64,000 bases of DNA from Rhizophagus prolifer (GCA_019425655.1 NQWY01033934.1:1-64000), one strand, 5' to 3'; shown: positions 18,001-27,533, counted from the stretch's first letter. Numbers and translations are program-made. Notes: generated by a model from the letters alone, not told the origin.

Positions 18001-18951
18001 TTATAAACTATCGAACATCGCGCTGATAGATTCTTCGTTATTAATACGACGAATCGTTTCAGCAACCATGCTAGCAACAGAAACTTGGCGAATTTTACCT
18101 AAGTTCAATGCTTCTTCAGAAAGAGGAATTGTGTCAGTTACAACTAACTCATCAATGACTGAGTTACGTAAGTTCTCAATTGCTTTACCTGAAAGTACAG
18201 GGTGAGTTGCATAAGCAACAACACGACGTGCACCAAATTGTTTAAGCGCATCAGCTGCTTTACACAATGTACCAGCAGTATCAACCATGTCATCTACAAT
18301 AACGCAATCACGATTTTTTACGTCACCAATCAAGTGCATAACTTGCGACTCATTGGCTTTTTGACGACGTTTGTCGATGATTGCTAAATCGATATCACCC
18401 ATCTGTTTGGCAACAGCACGAGCACGTACTACACCACCAACGTCAGGAGAAACCACCATAAGGTTATCATGCTGTTGTTGACGTAAGTCAGCAAGCAAAG
18501 CAGGAGTACCATAGATGTTGTCGACTGGAATATCGAAGAAGCCCTGAATTTGGTCAGCATGTAAGTCAATCATTACGACACGATCAATACCAACAGTGGT
18601 AAGCATGTCTGCAACAACTTTAGCTGTAATCGGCACACGTGCAGAACGTGGACGACGGTCTTGGCGAGCATAACCAAAATAAGGGATAACAGCAGTAATA
18701 CGACCAGCACTTGCACGACGCAAAGCATCTGCCATAACCAAGATTTCCATAAGGTTATCATTGGTAGGGGCACAAGTAGGCTGAACGATAAATACGTCTT
18801 TACCACGAACATTTTCAGTAATTTCTACTGAAATTTCTCCATCAGAAAAGTGACCGACTGATGCAGCACCTAGAGGGATATGTAAGTGACTTACGACTTT
18901 TTGAGCGAACTGTGGATGAGCATTTCCACTAAAAACGACAAGATTGGGCAT
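18001..18951 (-). CDS. prs: Ribose-phosphate pyrophosphokinase
   Basis: Prs makes PRPP from ribose 5-phosphate and ATP for nucleotide, histidine and NAD synthesis. The start [13 protein letters not shown] at 18951 gives 316 residues, the family norm; the longer frame runs back towards the tRNA gene. FGYARQDRR is the ATP-binding loop region, [13 protein letters not shown] follows, and [11 protein letters not shown] is the PRPP-binding loop. It is preceded by tRNA-Gln and followed by rplY. Confidence 0.96.
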   Translation of the reverse strand: MPNLVVFSGNAHPQFAQKVVSHLHIPLGAASVGHFSDGEISVEITENVRGKDVFIVQPTCAPTNDNLMEILVMADALRRASAGRITAVIPYFGYARQDRRPRSARVPITAKVVADMLTTVGIDRVVMIDLHADQIQGFFDIPVDNIYGTPALLADLRQQQHDNLMVVSPDVGGVVRARAVAKQMGDIDLAIIDKRRQKANESQVMHLIGDVKNRDCVIVDDMVDTAGTLCKAADALKQFGARRVVAYATHPVLSGKAIENLRNSVIDELVVTDTIPLSEEALNLGKIRQVSVASMVAETIRRINNEESISAMFDSL

Positions 18952-18987
18952 GAAGGACCCTTGGCTGTTGGTATGTAATGAAGAAAA

Positions 18988-19062
18988 TGGCAGGGGCGGC
19001 TGGATTCGAACCAACGGATGCCGAGATCAAAACCCGGTGCCTTACCACTTGGCGACGCCCCT
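18988..19062 (-). tRNA. tRNA-Gln (anticodon TTG)
   Basis: On the minus strand the 75-base gene begins AGGGGCGTCGCCAAGTGG and ends with an encoded CCA. The acceptor stem AGGGGCG/CGCCCCT pairs fully, the anticodon loop is TTTTGAT with anticodon TTG, and the T arm reads GGTTCGAATCC. It lies between ispE and prs as in Pseudomonas. The first two bases of the tRNA overlap the ispE stop codon. Confidence 0.96.
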
Positions 19063-19894
19063 AACTTGTAACCTTAAAATGATTAAGAGGAGATTCTTTT
19101 AAACTATTTACCACATAAGCTTTATATGGTGAATGCTTAAGAATGTCATCAATATTCATTTCATTCGTTACTTCAATAAAAACACAAGCACCTGTACCTG
19201 TAAGCTTTGCTTGACCAAACTGATCAAGATATTGCATTGCTTCTTCAACTTCAGGGTATAACTTTCTAGCCAAAGGCTCAAAGTTATTTCCAAAATTAGA
19301 AGGTTCTAACTGATAGGCGCAAAATTTAGTGGTCTTAGAGTCTCTTGTCAATGTTTTTTGTGAAAAAAGCAATTGAGTGCTGATAAAACAATCAGGTTTT
19401 AAAATAATGAACTGTTTTTGATCTAAGTCTATGAATGATAAATGTTCACCTATGCCTTCAGCCCATGCATTTTTACCATAAATAAAAATAGGAACATCAG
19501 CACCGAGCTTTACGCCATAGTCAGCAAGTTCATCCTGACTTAGTCCACATTGCCATAATTGATTTAAAACAATGAGGGTTGTAGCTGCATTAGAGGAACC
19601 TCCGCCTAAACCTGCGCCCATTGGAATATTTTTCTCAATTTTGATGTGCAGACCAGAGAGTTTTTTTGCATGCGGTTTAAGTATTTGAGCAGCTTTATAA
19701 ATCAGATTTTGTTCAAGTTGAACCCCTCCTAAACCCTCAATCTGGATTTCATCTTTATCAATAAGAGAAAAAGTCATCCAGTCATATAAATCAATGAGTT
19801 GGAAAATGGTTTGTAATTCATGGTAACCATTTTCACGACGTCCTGTGATATGTAAAAACAGGTTGAGCTTAGCTGGAGAGGGAACTCGAATCAT
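19061..19894 (-). CDS. ispE: IspE, 4-diphosphocytidyl-2-C-methyl-D-erythritol kinase
   Basis: IspE is the GHMP kinase of the MEP isoprenoid pathway. The 277-residue product begins MIRVPSPAKLNLFLHI, with the substrate Lys10-Asn12 region, and carries the ATP-binding loop PMGAGLGGGSSNAA. KLTGTGACVFIE is the C-terminal motif. It is preceded by lolB with an 18-base gap. Its TAG stop (19061-19063) overlaps the 5' end of tRNA-Gln by two bases. Confidence 0.95.
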   Translation of the reverse strand: MIRVPSPAKLNLFLHITGRRENGYHELQTIFQLIDLYDWMTFSLIDKDEIQIEGLGGVQLEQNLIYKAAQILKPHAKKLSGLHIKIEKNIPMGAGLGGGSSNAATTLIVLNQLWQCGLSQDELADYGVKLGADVPIFIYGKNAWAEGIGEHLSFIDLDQKQFIILKPDCFISTQLLFSQKTLTRDSKTTKFCAYQLEPSNFGNNFEPLARKLYPEVEEAMQYLDQFGQAKLTGTGACVFIEVTNEMNIDDILKHSPYKAYVVNSLKESPLNHFKVTS

Positions 19895-19912
19895 AGATTT
19901 AAATAATTAGAT

Positions 19913-20491
19913 TTAACGGTTTTGGATGACCATTGTAATACGGTTTTCTTTATCTTCAGCAAGTGCCTGCTTCAAAACCAGTTTATTTGGCAAAGTTTGT
20001 TCGCCATCATAACTAAAATTGACTGTCCAGCCATCTTCGATGAGTTGGCTCACACGATTTGCATTATCTTTGCTAATTTGGGCATTTAAAGTTGCTGGCT
20101 TTGCTAAAATCCAACTGGTTAAATGGGTAATTGGTGCTTGCCAACCTGTAGCACGTTCTAAAAGTTCTTCAGGTGATGCGGCTGTAATCACGCCAGTTTT
20201 AGCACTGTTTAAAGTGACTTCACCCGGTTTTCCCTGAATTTGTGTTTTTCCAACACCTAAAATGCCACTTAATTCGATATCAAAATTATCTTGTTGCTGA
20301 ACCCATGTGAAGAATGCACTACCACTTTGCTGTGGGGTGCGCACACCAATTTTACCTTGTAAGTTGAAATGTTTTTCATCTTGCACTTGGTGGGAAATTG
20401 CGGGTTTGGGCTGAGTAAAATGCTGACAACCGGTTAAAAATAACACACTTGATCCACAGATCGCTGTGCACAGTTGGGCAAATTTGCTCAT
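19913..20491 (-). CDS. lolB: LolB, outer-membrane lipoprotein receptor
   Basis: LolB accepts lipoproteins from LolA and inserts them into the outer membrane. The 192-residue product has a lipoprotein signal with lipobox LTGC (acylated Cys about residue 22). The body contains KIGVRTPQQSGSAFFTW, typical of LolB. It starts four bases after the stop of the TPR gene and is followed by ispE, the standard lolB-ispE-prs arrangement. Confidence 0.92.
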   Translation of the reverse strand: MSKFAQLCTAICGSSVLFLTGCQHFTQPKPAISHQVQDEKHFNLQGKIGVRTPQQSGSAFFTWVQQQDNFDIELSGILGVGKTQIQGKPGEVTLNSAKTGVITAASPEELLERATGWQAPITHLTSWILAKPATLNAQISKDNANRVSQLIEDGWTVNFSYDGEQTLPNKLVLKQALAEDKENRITMVIQNR

Positions 20492-20495
20492 ATAT

Positions 20496-21224
20496 TTAAC
20501 TCTTTTTTGCTGATGTAGGTAAAATTAACGCATCAAGCTGGTGTAATTGTGGATCATTCGCGTGCTTTTGTTTCAGTTGTTGTAACACAGCACTAAATTC
20601 AGTTAATGATCCTTGCATATACAGTGCCTTAGCGTAACGAATCCCAATATTTATGTTATGACTAAGCTCGTAAGCTTTGCCTAAAGCTTCCGCTGCGCCC
20701 TCATAATCATTTTGTAAAAATGCGATATAGCCCAGTGTATCCAAAATCGAAGCTTGTTCTGGTGCATATTCCAATGCTTGTTCAGCATATTGTCGTGCTT
20801 CTTTTAATCTACGGTTTTGTAAAGCCAGCGTATACGCATAGGCATTCAGATAGGTCGGACTATTTGGTTCTAACTGCAATAATTGCTTAAGTGTTTTATC
20901 AAGTTTATCGCGGTCGGTATAAGGGTCTAATAATAAAACTTCTGCATAGATGAGTTCCGGATCATCCGGTAAGTTTTTGATTGCTTCATCTAATAAATTT
21001 AATGCAGCTTTTTTATTGCCCATTTTCTTTAAAATTTCGGCTTGTGCTTGATAGAGAAAGCTTGCATGTTGTGGATAATTAACTCGCTCTTGAGTTAAAA
21101 ACCGTAATGCATCATGTAAATTTTCTTGTTTATCATAGATCGCAATTAGATTTCGTCTTGAAACAATGTAGAGGCTACCATCAACTAAACGGTAATAAGC
21201 TTTGGCAGTGCTCAGCCATTCCAT
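20496..21224 (-). pseudogene. C-terminal part of a tetratricopeptide-repeat protein, truncated
   Basis: About 242 residues of TPR-type helical pairs remain, with consensus-like blocks such as ASILDTLGYIAFLQNDYEGAAEALGKAYEL. From memory the homologue upstream of lolB in Pseudomonas and Acinetobacter is roughly twice this length with a signal peptide; here none is present. The open frame begins at 21257, but its first 11 codons lie in DNA that, on the other strand, is the porin remnant, and the first ATG in TPR-like sequence is at 21224 without a ribosome site. This looks like a 5' truncation at a rearrangement joint. Confidence 0.7.
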
Positions 21225-21227
21225 CAA

Positions 21228-21467
21228 CTTACCAATATTAAGCCTTATATTTCTCATAGTCGCTTTTTCAAAGATGAGGATGGCTATAAAGACTCTGAGC
21301 GTTTAATTGCAGGCGTTTATTTTAATTACAAAGCCATTGGTATTCAGGGTGAATATATTATGAGTAAAAATGACCCAATGGTAGGTGGTGGAGCGAATGG
21401 CCTTGCACAAGGCAGCAGTAATGACTGGGATAAACTGTTTTATCTTTCAATTGGATATTATTTCTAA
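21228..21467 (+). pseudogene. 3' remnant of an outer-membrane porin gene
   Basis: The plus strand is open here with no start. It reads through ISHSRFFKDEDGYKDSERL, AGVYFNYKAIGIQGEYI, a Gly-rich loop and LFYLSIGYYF at the stop. Alternating hydrophobic strands and a terminal Phe are the classic end of a beta-barrel outer-membrane protein. About 75 codons survive. It meets the truncated TPR gene tail to tail at about 21216-21235. There is no insertion sequence or obvious repeat at the joint. Confidence 0.7.
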
Positions 21468-21485
21468 AATTTAAAAGCAAACTAG

Positions 21486-21521
21486 AGCCCTAAGTGAATA
21501 GCCTCACTTAGGGCTTTTTTT
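21486..21521. terminator. Terminator between the porin remnant and the LysR gene
   Basis: AGCCCTAAGTG and CACTTAGGGCT form an 11-pair perfect stem followed by six T on the plus strand. It would have ended the porin gene and lies immediately after the LysR stop on the minus strand. Confidence 0.9.
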
Positions 21522-22500
21522 ATAGAAAGACTTTTTCAGGCGGCGGTTCTCGTTTGACGGCTGGTGAAATGAGTTGTCCACGATTTAGGTTTTGCACATG
21601 TTGCAAGCGATTAAGTAATTCATTTTGAATAAACAAAATACAGGTTTGCAGTTTGGAAGAGCTTTTCAGACGTGATGGATAGACTGCCCAGACGTCTGCA
21701 TCTTGCCAGTACTCAGGCAAAATATGCTGAAGTTGGCCGGTAATCAATTCATCAGCAACATCCCAAATCGAGCGGAAAATAATACCGTGACCTTCTATAG
21801 CAAGTTGATGAATAATTTCGCCGTTATTAGAAACAAAACGTGGTTTGATATGCACGGAGACATCTTCAGAAGCATGTCTAAATTTCCATAATACAGATGA
21901 TTGATCACGTTCACTAATCGTTAAACAGTCATGTGTTTGCAAATCTTCAATACTGTCTGGTACGCCGTGTTTAAGTAAATAACTAGGCGCTGCACATAAA
22001 ATTCGAAAATTAGAAGCTAACTTCTTCGCAATCATGTTTGGCGCAATTTCATTACCAATCCTGATGTCTAAATCAATACTGTGTTGAATCAGGTCTTTGG
22101 TATTGTCGATGGTGTCAAAATGTATTTGAAGCTTTGGATAAAGCATCATTAACTTAGACAGAATTGGGGCGATATGTTTTCTGCCAAAACCAAAGCTACT
22201 AATAATATCCATACGACCTGTGGGCGTACTAAGCGGGTTATTGACCAGTTCACAAACTTCATCAAATTCTTCAAGAATATTTGAAACTCTCTCAAGAATA
22301 AGTTTGCCATCTTCCGTCAAGCTAACGTGACGTGTACTGCGATGAAAAAGTTTGCAGCTTAATGTGTTTTCTAAAATATTAATTCGCTTGCTAATAAAAG
22401 CTGGCGATGTCCCAAGTTCCTCAGCAGATTCGACAAAACTTTTTAGTTTGGCGACTGTGCAAAAAACCTTTAAATCCGATAGGTTAGGTAGATTGTTCAC
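21520..22500 (-). CDS. LysR-family regulator of the carnitine cluster
   Basis: This 326-residue LysR-type regulator has an N-terminal winged helix (about 1-65; DLKVFCTVAKLKSFVESAEELGTSPAFISKRINILE) and a periplasmic-binding-like effector domain. It is transcribed divergently from the dehydrogenase that leads the cluster, the classic LTTR arrangement. I recall that carnitine-degradation genes of A. baumannii are under a LysR regulator in this position. Carnitine or a pathway intermediate is the likely effector, by inference. The protein appears complete. Confidence 0.88.
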   Translation of the reverse strand: MNNLPNLSDLKVFCTVAKLKSFVESAEELGTSPAFISKRINILENTLSCKLFHRSTRHVSLTEDGKLILERVSNILEEFDEVCELVNNPLSTPTGRMDIISSFGFGRKHIAPILSKLMMLYPKLQIHFDTIDNTKDLIQHSIDLDIRIGNEIAPNMIAKKLASNFRILCAAPSYLLKHGVPDSIEDLQTHDCLTISERDQSSVLWKFRHASEDVSVHIKPRFVSNNGEIIHQLAIEGHGIIFRSIWDVADELITGQLQHILPEYWQDADVWAVYPSRLKSSSKLQTCILFIQNELLNRLQHVQNLNRGQLISPAVKREPPPEKVFL

Positions 22501-22532
22501 GATCCGTGTCCATTGGAGTGATAGTTCCGTTG

Positions 22533-22550
22533 TTGATCATTTTTGATTAA
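22533..22550. promoter_or_regulatory. Possible LysR-type binding site in the divergent spacer
   Basis: TTGATCATTTTTGATTAA contains an imperfect dyad ATCA-N4-TGAT of LTTR type, between the LysR gene and the first catabolic gene. The 103-base spacer must hold both promoters. The call rests on position and symmetry only. Confidence 0.3.
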
Positions 22551-22603
22551 AACATCATGTTTAAGCCATACAAGGATATTAGTCGAAGGTGTGAAGGAAG
22601 CTT

Positions 22604-23716
22604 ATGGCAAAAAGATATAAAGTTGCCACGATTGCAGGCGATGGCATTGGTTTAGAAGTTCTACCAGAAGGCATTAAGGTTGTAAAGGCAGCGGCAGAGA
22701 AGCATGGTATTGAGCTTCAACTTGATGCTTTTGATTGGGCAAGCTGCGATTACTACCTTGAGCACGGCAAAATGATGCCAGATGACTGGTTTGAAACCTT
22801 GCAAGGTTACGATGCGATCTATTTTGGCGCTGTAGGCTGGCCAGATAAAGTGCCCGACCATATTTCACTTTGGGGTTCGCTACTTCAGTTCCGTCGTGGT
22901 TTTGACCAATATGTGAATTTACGTCCAGTACGCTTAATGCCTGGGGTGAAATGTCCATTAGTGGGTAAAAAACCGGGTGACATCGATTTTTATGTAGTTC
23001 GTGAAAATAGTGAAGGGGAATACTCAGCCATTGGCGGTAAAGCTTTTGAAGGGACAGACCGAGAGTTTGTTTTACAAGAAGCCGTATTTACACGCCATGG
23101 TGTAGATCGCATTTTGCGTTATGCATTTGAGTTTGCAAATCAGCGTGATGCGAAAAAAATTACTGCAGCGACTAAATCAAATGGTATTGCTGTCAGCATG
23201 CCGTACTGGGATGAGCGCGTTGATGCGATGGCAAAACAATATCCACAAATTCAAGCTGATAAACAGCATGTTGATATTTTAGCGGCGCGTTTTGTGTTGC
23301 AACCTGAGCGTTTTGATGTGGTTGTGGCATCGAATTTATTTGGTGACATTCTTTCCGATTTAGGTCCTGCATGTACTGGAACCATTGGTTTAGCTGCTTC
23401 AGCAAATTTAAACCCAGAAAGAAAATTTCCATCATTGTTTGAACCTGTACATGGTTCAGCCCCAGATATTTACGGTAAACAAATTGCCAACCCAATCGCT
23501 GCGATTTGGTCGGGTGCCATGATGTTCGAATTCTTTGGTGAAGAAGACGAGCGCTGCATTCAAGCAGGTCAGGACATTATGCAAGCGATTGAGAATGTCT
23601 TAATTAAGGGGCCAAAAACAGCCGATATCGGCGGTCAGGCAAAAACTTATGAGGTAGGAGATGCAATTGCATCGTGTGTAGCCCAAATTAAAATGGACGT
23701 GTTCGCTATGGAATAA
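22604..23716 (+). CDS. ttuC: Tartrate/D-malate dehydrogenase (TtuC family)
   Basis: This NAD- and metal-dependent beta-decarboxylating dehydrogenase has 370 residues. IAGDGIGLEVLPEG at the N-terminus, LLQFRRGFDQYVNLRPV with substrate Arg residues, and SNLFGDILSDLGP with metal Asp residues match the TtuC/DmlA branch, and GSAPDIYGKQIANP binds NAD. In carnitine breakdown it would convert D-malate, formed from malic semialdehyde, to pyruvate and CO2. A GAAGGAAG ribosome site precedes the ATG. The family also acts on tartrate, and the context favours malate. Confidence 0.9.
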   Translation: MAKRYKVATIAGDGIGLEVLPEGIKVVKAAAEKHGIELQLDAFDWASCDYYLEHGKMMPDDWFETLQGYDAIYFGAVGWPDKVPDHISLWGSLLQFRRGFDQYVNLRPVRLMPGVKCPLVGKKPGDIDFYVVRENSEGEYSAIGGKAFEGTDREFVLQEAVFTRHGVDRILRYAFEFANQRDAKKITAATKSNGIAVSMPYWDERVDAMAKQYPQIQADKQHVDILAARFVLQPERFDVVVASNLFGDILSDLGPACTGTIGLAASANLNPERKFPSLFEPVHGSAPDIYGKQIANPIAAIWSGAMMFEFFGEEDERCIQAGQDIMQAIENVLIKGPKTADIGGQAKTYEVGDAIASCVAQIKMDVFAME

Positions 23717-23736
23717 CGCCATCCAAAAATGGATGT

Positions 23737-25389
23737 ATGGATATGGATAATCAAAACACAAAAATTTATACGGATAAAGTTCTTGCCGTAACCAGCTTAC
23801 TGTTTGTATTTATTTCAGTTGCTGGTTTGGCGATTTATTCGCAAGAGTCGATCAAGATTGCTGCAACATGGATGCAGTGGACGACATCGATGTTTACAAC
23901 ACCAGTATTGCTGTTTGCTTTTTTAGCTATCATTTTTACTTTTGGTCTGGCCTTTAGTAAATACGGAAAAATCAAACTCGGTGAAGGAAAGCCTCAATAC
24001 ACCACGATGTCATGGATTTTTATGTTCATCTTGTCTGGTATTGGGTCTTCTACACTGTACTGGGGCTTCTTGGACTGGGCTTACTATTATCAAACTCCGG
24101 GTTTGAGCTTACCGCCTGAATCAGCAGAAGCATTGAAATATAGCGTGGCGTACTCGTTTTTTCATTCTGGTTTAAGTGCGTGGGCAATTTATGCATTGGC
24201 ATCAATTTCTTTGTGCTACAGCTACCATGTGAGAAAAAATAAAGGCTTAAGTTTGGCTTCTGTGATTGAAGCGGTAACAGGCTTTAAATCGACTGGCGTG
24301 GTTGGGCGTTTAGTCGACCTTATGTTCTTGCTTTGCATGTTTGGTGCATTGACGATTTCATTGGTACTCACTGCTGTGACATTTACCAATATTTTGTCTC
24401 AGCTCACAGGTATCCCAAACACCTTTATGACTAAGGTCATCATTATTTTAGGTGTTTCGGTTCTGTTCGCACTCAGTTCTTATGTGGGCATGGATAAAGG
24501 TATGCAGCGTTTAAGTCACATGGTGTGCTTGGGCGTGGTGTTATTTGCGATTTATGTACTTTGCTTTGGTCCAACGCAATTCATTTTGAATAATTCATTA
24601 ATGAGTTTCGGATTAATGGCAACCAACTTTGTCGATATGAGCTTGTTTACTGACCCAATGGGTGACGGCAAGTTTACTCGTGAGTGGACTGTATTTTACT
24701 GGTTATGGTGGATTTCATATGCGCCGGGTGTAGCACTCTTTGTAACACGTGTTTCTAAAGGCCGTACCATTAAAGAAGTCATCTTTGCCATGGTAATTGG
24801 CGGTAGTGTCGGTCTTTGGTTCATCTTTGGAGTATTTGAAAACTACAGCGTTTATAGCTTTATTCATGGGGCTGTAAATGTACCGCAAATCTTAAGCCAA
24901 CAAGGTGGTGAGGTTGCAATTGGTCAATTGCTCAGCCTGTTACCTGCCGGAAAACTTATGATGTGGATTTTCCTCGGCATTATGGTGGTGTTCTTGGCAG
25001 CGCATATGGATGCAGTAGGCTATGCGGTTTCAGCAACATGTACACGTGGTTTAAGTGAAGGACAAGACCCATCGCCAAACGCTCGTCTGTTCTGGTGTGT
25101 CATGCTGACTTTAGTTCCAATTGCCATGATTTTTAGTAAAGCACCATTGGACACCATGAAAACAGCGACCATTGTGACGGCTTTACCATTTATTGTGATT
25201 ATTCTGATTCAGACCTATGGCTTAGTGAAATGGCTCATTCAGGATTATGCCAAAGTCCCATCGCATTTAATTGAGCAACAAGGTTATGATGATTCGGAAA
25301 TTGGTTTAAACCAGTCTCAAGATGAACATGCAAAACGGATGCAGCTTGAGCTTGCAAGCTCAATCAAACTGGACAGAAAAACCAGCTAG
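23737..25389 (+). CDS. BCCT-family transporter, probable carnitine uptake
   Basis: This 550-residue transporter has twelve membrane segments and the BCCT signature around GIGSSTLYWGFLDWAYYYQTP (about 98-118), with the aromatic box WTVFYWLWWISYAPGVALFVTRVSKGRT further on. The family carries betaine, choline and carnitine, by proton or sodium symport or by exchange. Its place between the D-malate dehydrogenase and the carnitine oxygenase makes L-carnitine the likely substrate. The start may be 23737 or two codons later. Confidence 0.9.
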   Translation: MDMDNQNTKIYTDKVLAVTSLLFVFISVAGLAIYSQESIKIAATWMQWTTSMFTTPVLLFAFLAIIFTFGLAFSKYGKIKLGEGKPQYTTMSWIFMFILSGIGSSTLYWGFLDWAYYYQTPGLSLPPESAEALKYSVAYSFFHSGLSAWAIYALASISLCYSYHVRKNKGLSLASVIEAVTGFKSTGVVGRLVDLMFLLCMFGALTISLVLTAVTFTNILSQLTGIPNTFMTKVIIILGVSVLFALSSYVGMDKGMQRLSHMVCLGVVLFAIYVLCFGPTQFILNNSLMSFGLMATNFVDMSLFTDPMGDGKFTREWTVFYWLWWISYAPGVALFVTRVSKGRTIKEVIFAMVIGGSVGLWFIFGVFENYSVYSFIHGAVNVPQILSQQGGEVAIGQLLSLLPAGKLMMWIFLGIMVVFLAAHMDAVGYAVSATCTRGLSEGQDPSPNARLFWCVMLTLVPIAMIFSKAPLDTMKTATIVTALPFIVIILIQTYGLVKWLIQDYAKVPSHLIEQQGYDDSEIGLNQSQDEHAKRMQLELASSIKLDRKTS

Positions 25390-25400
25390 AGGGAACGGTA

Positions 25401-26375
25401 ATGACTACACATGAACAGACCACTTATGCCTTAAGTGAAGAAATGCAAAGCCTAGTGTACTGGAGCAGCATTTATTCACCAGCAGATGCAGATATTGACT
25501 CAGTCCGTGCGGCCTATGACGCGATGTGTCGACACTACACTTTGCCACGTGATGGCAAGATTGCAGTAGAAGATCGCATTGTTGCAAGTGATGAGTACCA
25601 AGTTCCTGTTCGTGTGTATTTACCAAAAACCGATCGACCTGAGTCAGGTTGGCCGTGTGTATTGTATTTACATGGCGGCGGTTGGATGGTCGGTGGGCTC
25701 GATTCACATGAATTTATTACCAGCTATTTGTGCCAGGACTTAAATGCAGTTGTCATTAGCGTAGATTACCGCATGGCACCAGAGCACCGCTTTCCAGCAG
25801 CTTTTGAAGATTGTTTAGCAGTTTATCAATGGCTTAAACAGCATGGTTCAGCTTGGCAGATCGATAGTGAAAATATCATTCTAGTAGGCGATAGCGCTGG
25901 GGGTAACTTAGCAGCAGCCCTCGCAGTGCATCTACAGCATAGTGGTTTGCGAGCTCAAGGTCTAGCTTTGGTTTATCCATGCTTGAGTGCTGCATTTGAC
26001 ACATCCTCTGCACAAAAGCATGCACATGCGCCGTTGTTAACGACAGAAGATATGCATTTTTATTTAAAGGAATATGCACCTAACTCTCAAGATTGGCAGG
26101 ATTTACGTCTAGCGCCTTTATTGGCAACTGATTTTTCAGATATGCCTATGAGTTTCGTAGCGGTTGCAGAGTATGACCCTTTAAGTGATGACGGTTATCG
26201 CCTTACCCAAAAACTGGAACAAGCAGGCATCCCTAACGAGTTTCATTTAGGTAAAGGTTTATTACATGGCAGTTTACGTCTGATGCGTGATTGCCCAGAA
26301 GTTCAACAGTTATATCAAAACATGCTGAGTGCGATACGTCGTATGTTTGGCAGTACCGAAAAGACATCAATTTAA
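25401..26375 (+). CDS. Alpha/beta hydrolase, hormone-sensitive-lipase family
   Basis: The product is a 324-residue family IV esterase. HGGGW at about 91-95 forms the oxyanion hole, the nucleophile Ser165 is in GDSAGGN, and the Asp and His lie in EYDPLSDDG and LLHGSLR near the C-terminus. There is no signal peptide. It starts 11 bases after the BCCT gene and leads into cntA, so it is co-transcribed. A role in releasing carnitine from acylcarnitine esters would fit, but that is inference. Confidence 0.88.
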   Translation: MTTHEQTTYALSEEMQSLVYWSSIYSPADADIDSVRAAYDAMCRHYTLPRDGKIAVEDRIVASDEYQVPVRVYLPKTDRPESGWPCVLYLHGGGWMVGGLDSHEFITSYLCQDLNAVVISVDYRMAPEHRFPAAFEDCLAVYQWLKQHGSAWQIDSENIILVGDSAGGNLAAALAVHLQHSGLRAQGLALVYPCLSAAFDTSSAQKHAHAPLLTTEDMHFYLKEYAPNSQDWQDLRLAPLLATDFSDMPMSFVAVAEYDPLSDDGYRLTQKLEQAGIPNEFHLGKGLLHGSLRLMRDCPEVQQLYQNMLSAIRRMFGSTEKTSI

Positions 26376-26417
26376 TATCGAGTCATTTGGACGAAAAGAA
26401 TTTAATGGAGTAAAAAC

Positions 26418-27533
26418 ATGAGTGCAGTTGAAAAATTACCTGAAGATTTTTGCGCAAACCCAGATGTTGCATGGACTTTCCCTAAAGTTTTCTATACTTC
26501 ATCACAAGTTTTTGAGCATGAGAAAGAAGCAATCTTTGCTAAAAGCTGGATTTGTGTTGCACATGGCAGTGAATTGGCACAACCGAATGACTATATTACC
26601 CGTAAAGTAATTGGTGAAAATATTGTCATCATTCGCGGTAAAGATAGCGTTTTACGTGCGTTTTATAATGTATGCCCACACCGTGGTCATGAGCTTTTAA
26701 GTGGTAGTGGTAAAGCAAAAAATGTAATTACTTGCCCATACCATGCATGGACTTTTAAGCTAGATGGTAGCTTAGCTTTGGCACGTAACTGTGACCATGT
26801 TGAATCTTTCGATAAAGAAAATTCAAGCATGGTTCCTTTAAAAGTTGAGGAATATGCCGGCTTTGTTTTCATTAATATGGATGAAAACGCGACATGCGTA
26901 GAAGACCAACTTCCGGAATTTGCTGAGCGTTTAAATCAAGCATGTAGTGTGATTAAAGATTTGAAACTGGCGGCACGTTTTGTGACAGAAACGCCAGCAA
27001 ACTGGAAAGTTATTGTCGATAACTACTTAGAATGTTATCACTGTGGGCCTGCACATCCGGGCTTTGCTGACTCAGTACAAGTCGACAAATATTGGCACAC
27101 CACACATCAAAACTGGACATTACAGTACGGTTTTGCCCGTTCATCAGAGAAGTCATTCAAGCTTGATCCATCAATAACAGATCCTGAGTTTCATGGGTTC
27201 TGGACTTGGCCTTGTACCATGTTCAACGTACCGCCAGGCAGCAATTTCATGACAGTGATTTACGAGTTCCCCGTGGATGCAGAAACGACTTTGCAGCATT
27301 ACGATATTTACTTCACGAACGAAGAACTCACTCAAGATCAAAAAGATTTGATTGAATGGTATCGCAATGTATTCCGTCCAGAAGATTTGAACTTGGTCGA
27401 AAGCGTACAACGTGGTTTGAAATCACGTGGTTATCGTGGTCAAGGCCGTATTATGACCGACAAGCAACGCTCAGGAATTAGTGAGCATGGTATTGCTTAC
27501 TTCCAGCATTTAGTGGCGCAGCATCACAAATAA
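26418..27533 (+). CDS. cntA: CntA, carnitine monooxygenase oxygenase subunit
   Basis: This Rieske oxygenase cleaves L-carnitine to trimethylamine and malic semialdehyde. The 371-residue product has the Rieske [2Fe-2S] ligands Cys86, His88, Cys106 and His109 (CPHRGH, CPYHAW), and the mononuclear-iron site in DNYLECYHCGPAH with His208, His213 and the bridging Glu205 that marks CntA rather than ordinary ring hydroxylases. GGAG lies eight bases before the ATG. The gene looks intact, but its electron donor CntB, two genes on, is truncated here. Confidence 0.95.
   Translation: MSAVEKLPEDFCANPDVAWTFPKVFYTSSQVFEHEKEAIFAKSWICVAHGSELAQPNDYITRKVIGENIVIIRGKDSVLRAFYNVCPHRGHELLSGSGKAKNVITCPYHAWTFKLDGSLALARNCDHVESFDKENSSMVPLKVEEYAGFVFINMDENATCVEDQLPEFAERLNQACSVIKDLKLAARFVTETPANWKVIVDNYLECYHCGPAHPGFADSVQVDKYWHTTHQNWTLQYGFARSSEKSFKLDPSITDPEFHGFWTWPCTMFNVPPGSNFMTVIYEFPVDAETTLQHYDIYFTNEELTQDQKDLIEWYRNVFRPEDLNLVESVQRGLKSRGYRGQGRIMTDKQRSGISEHGIAYFQHLVAQHHK

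Noticed and set aside
21216-21235. Possible insertion-sequence scar at the TPR/porin joint
   Set aside because: I looked for terminal inverted repeats, target duplications or transposase remnants on both sides and found none.
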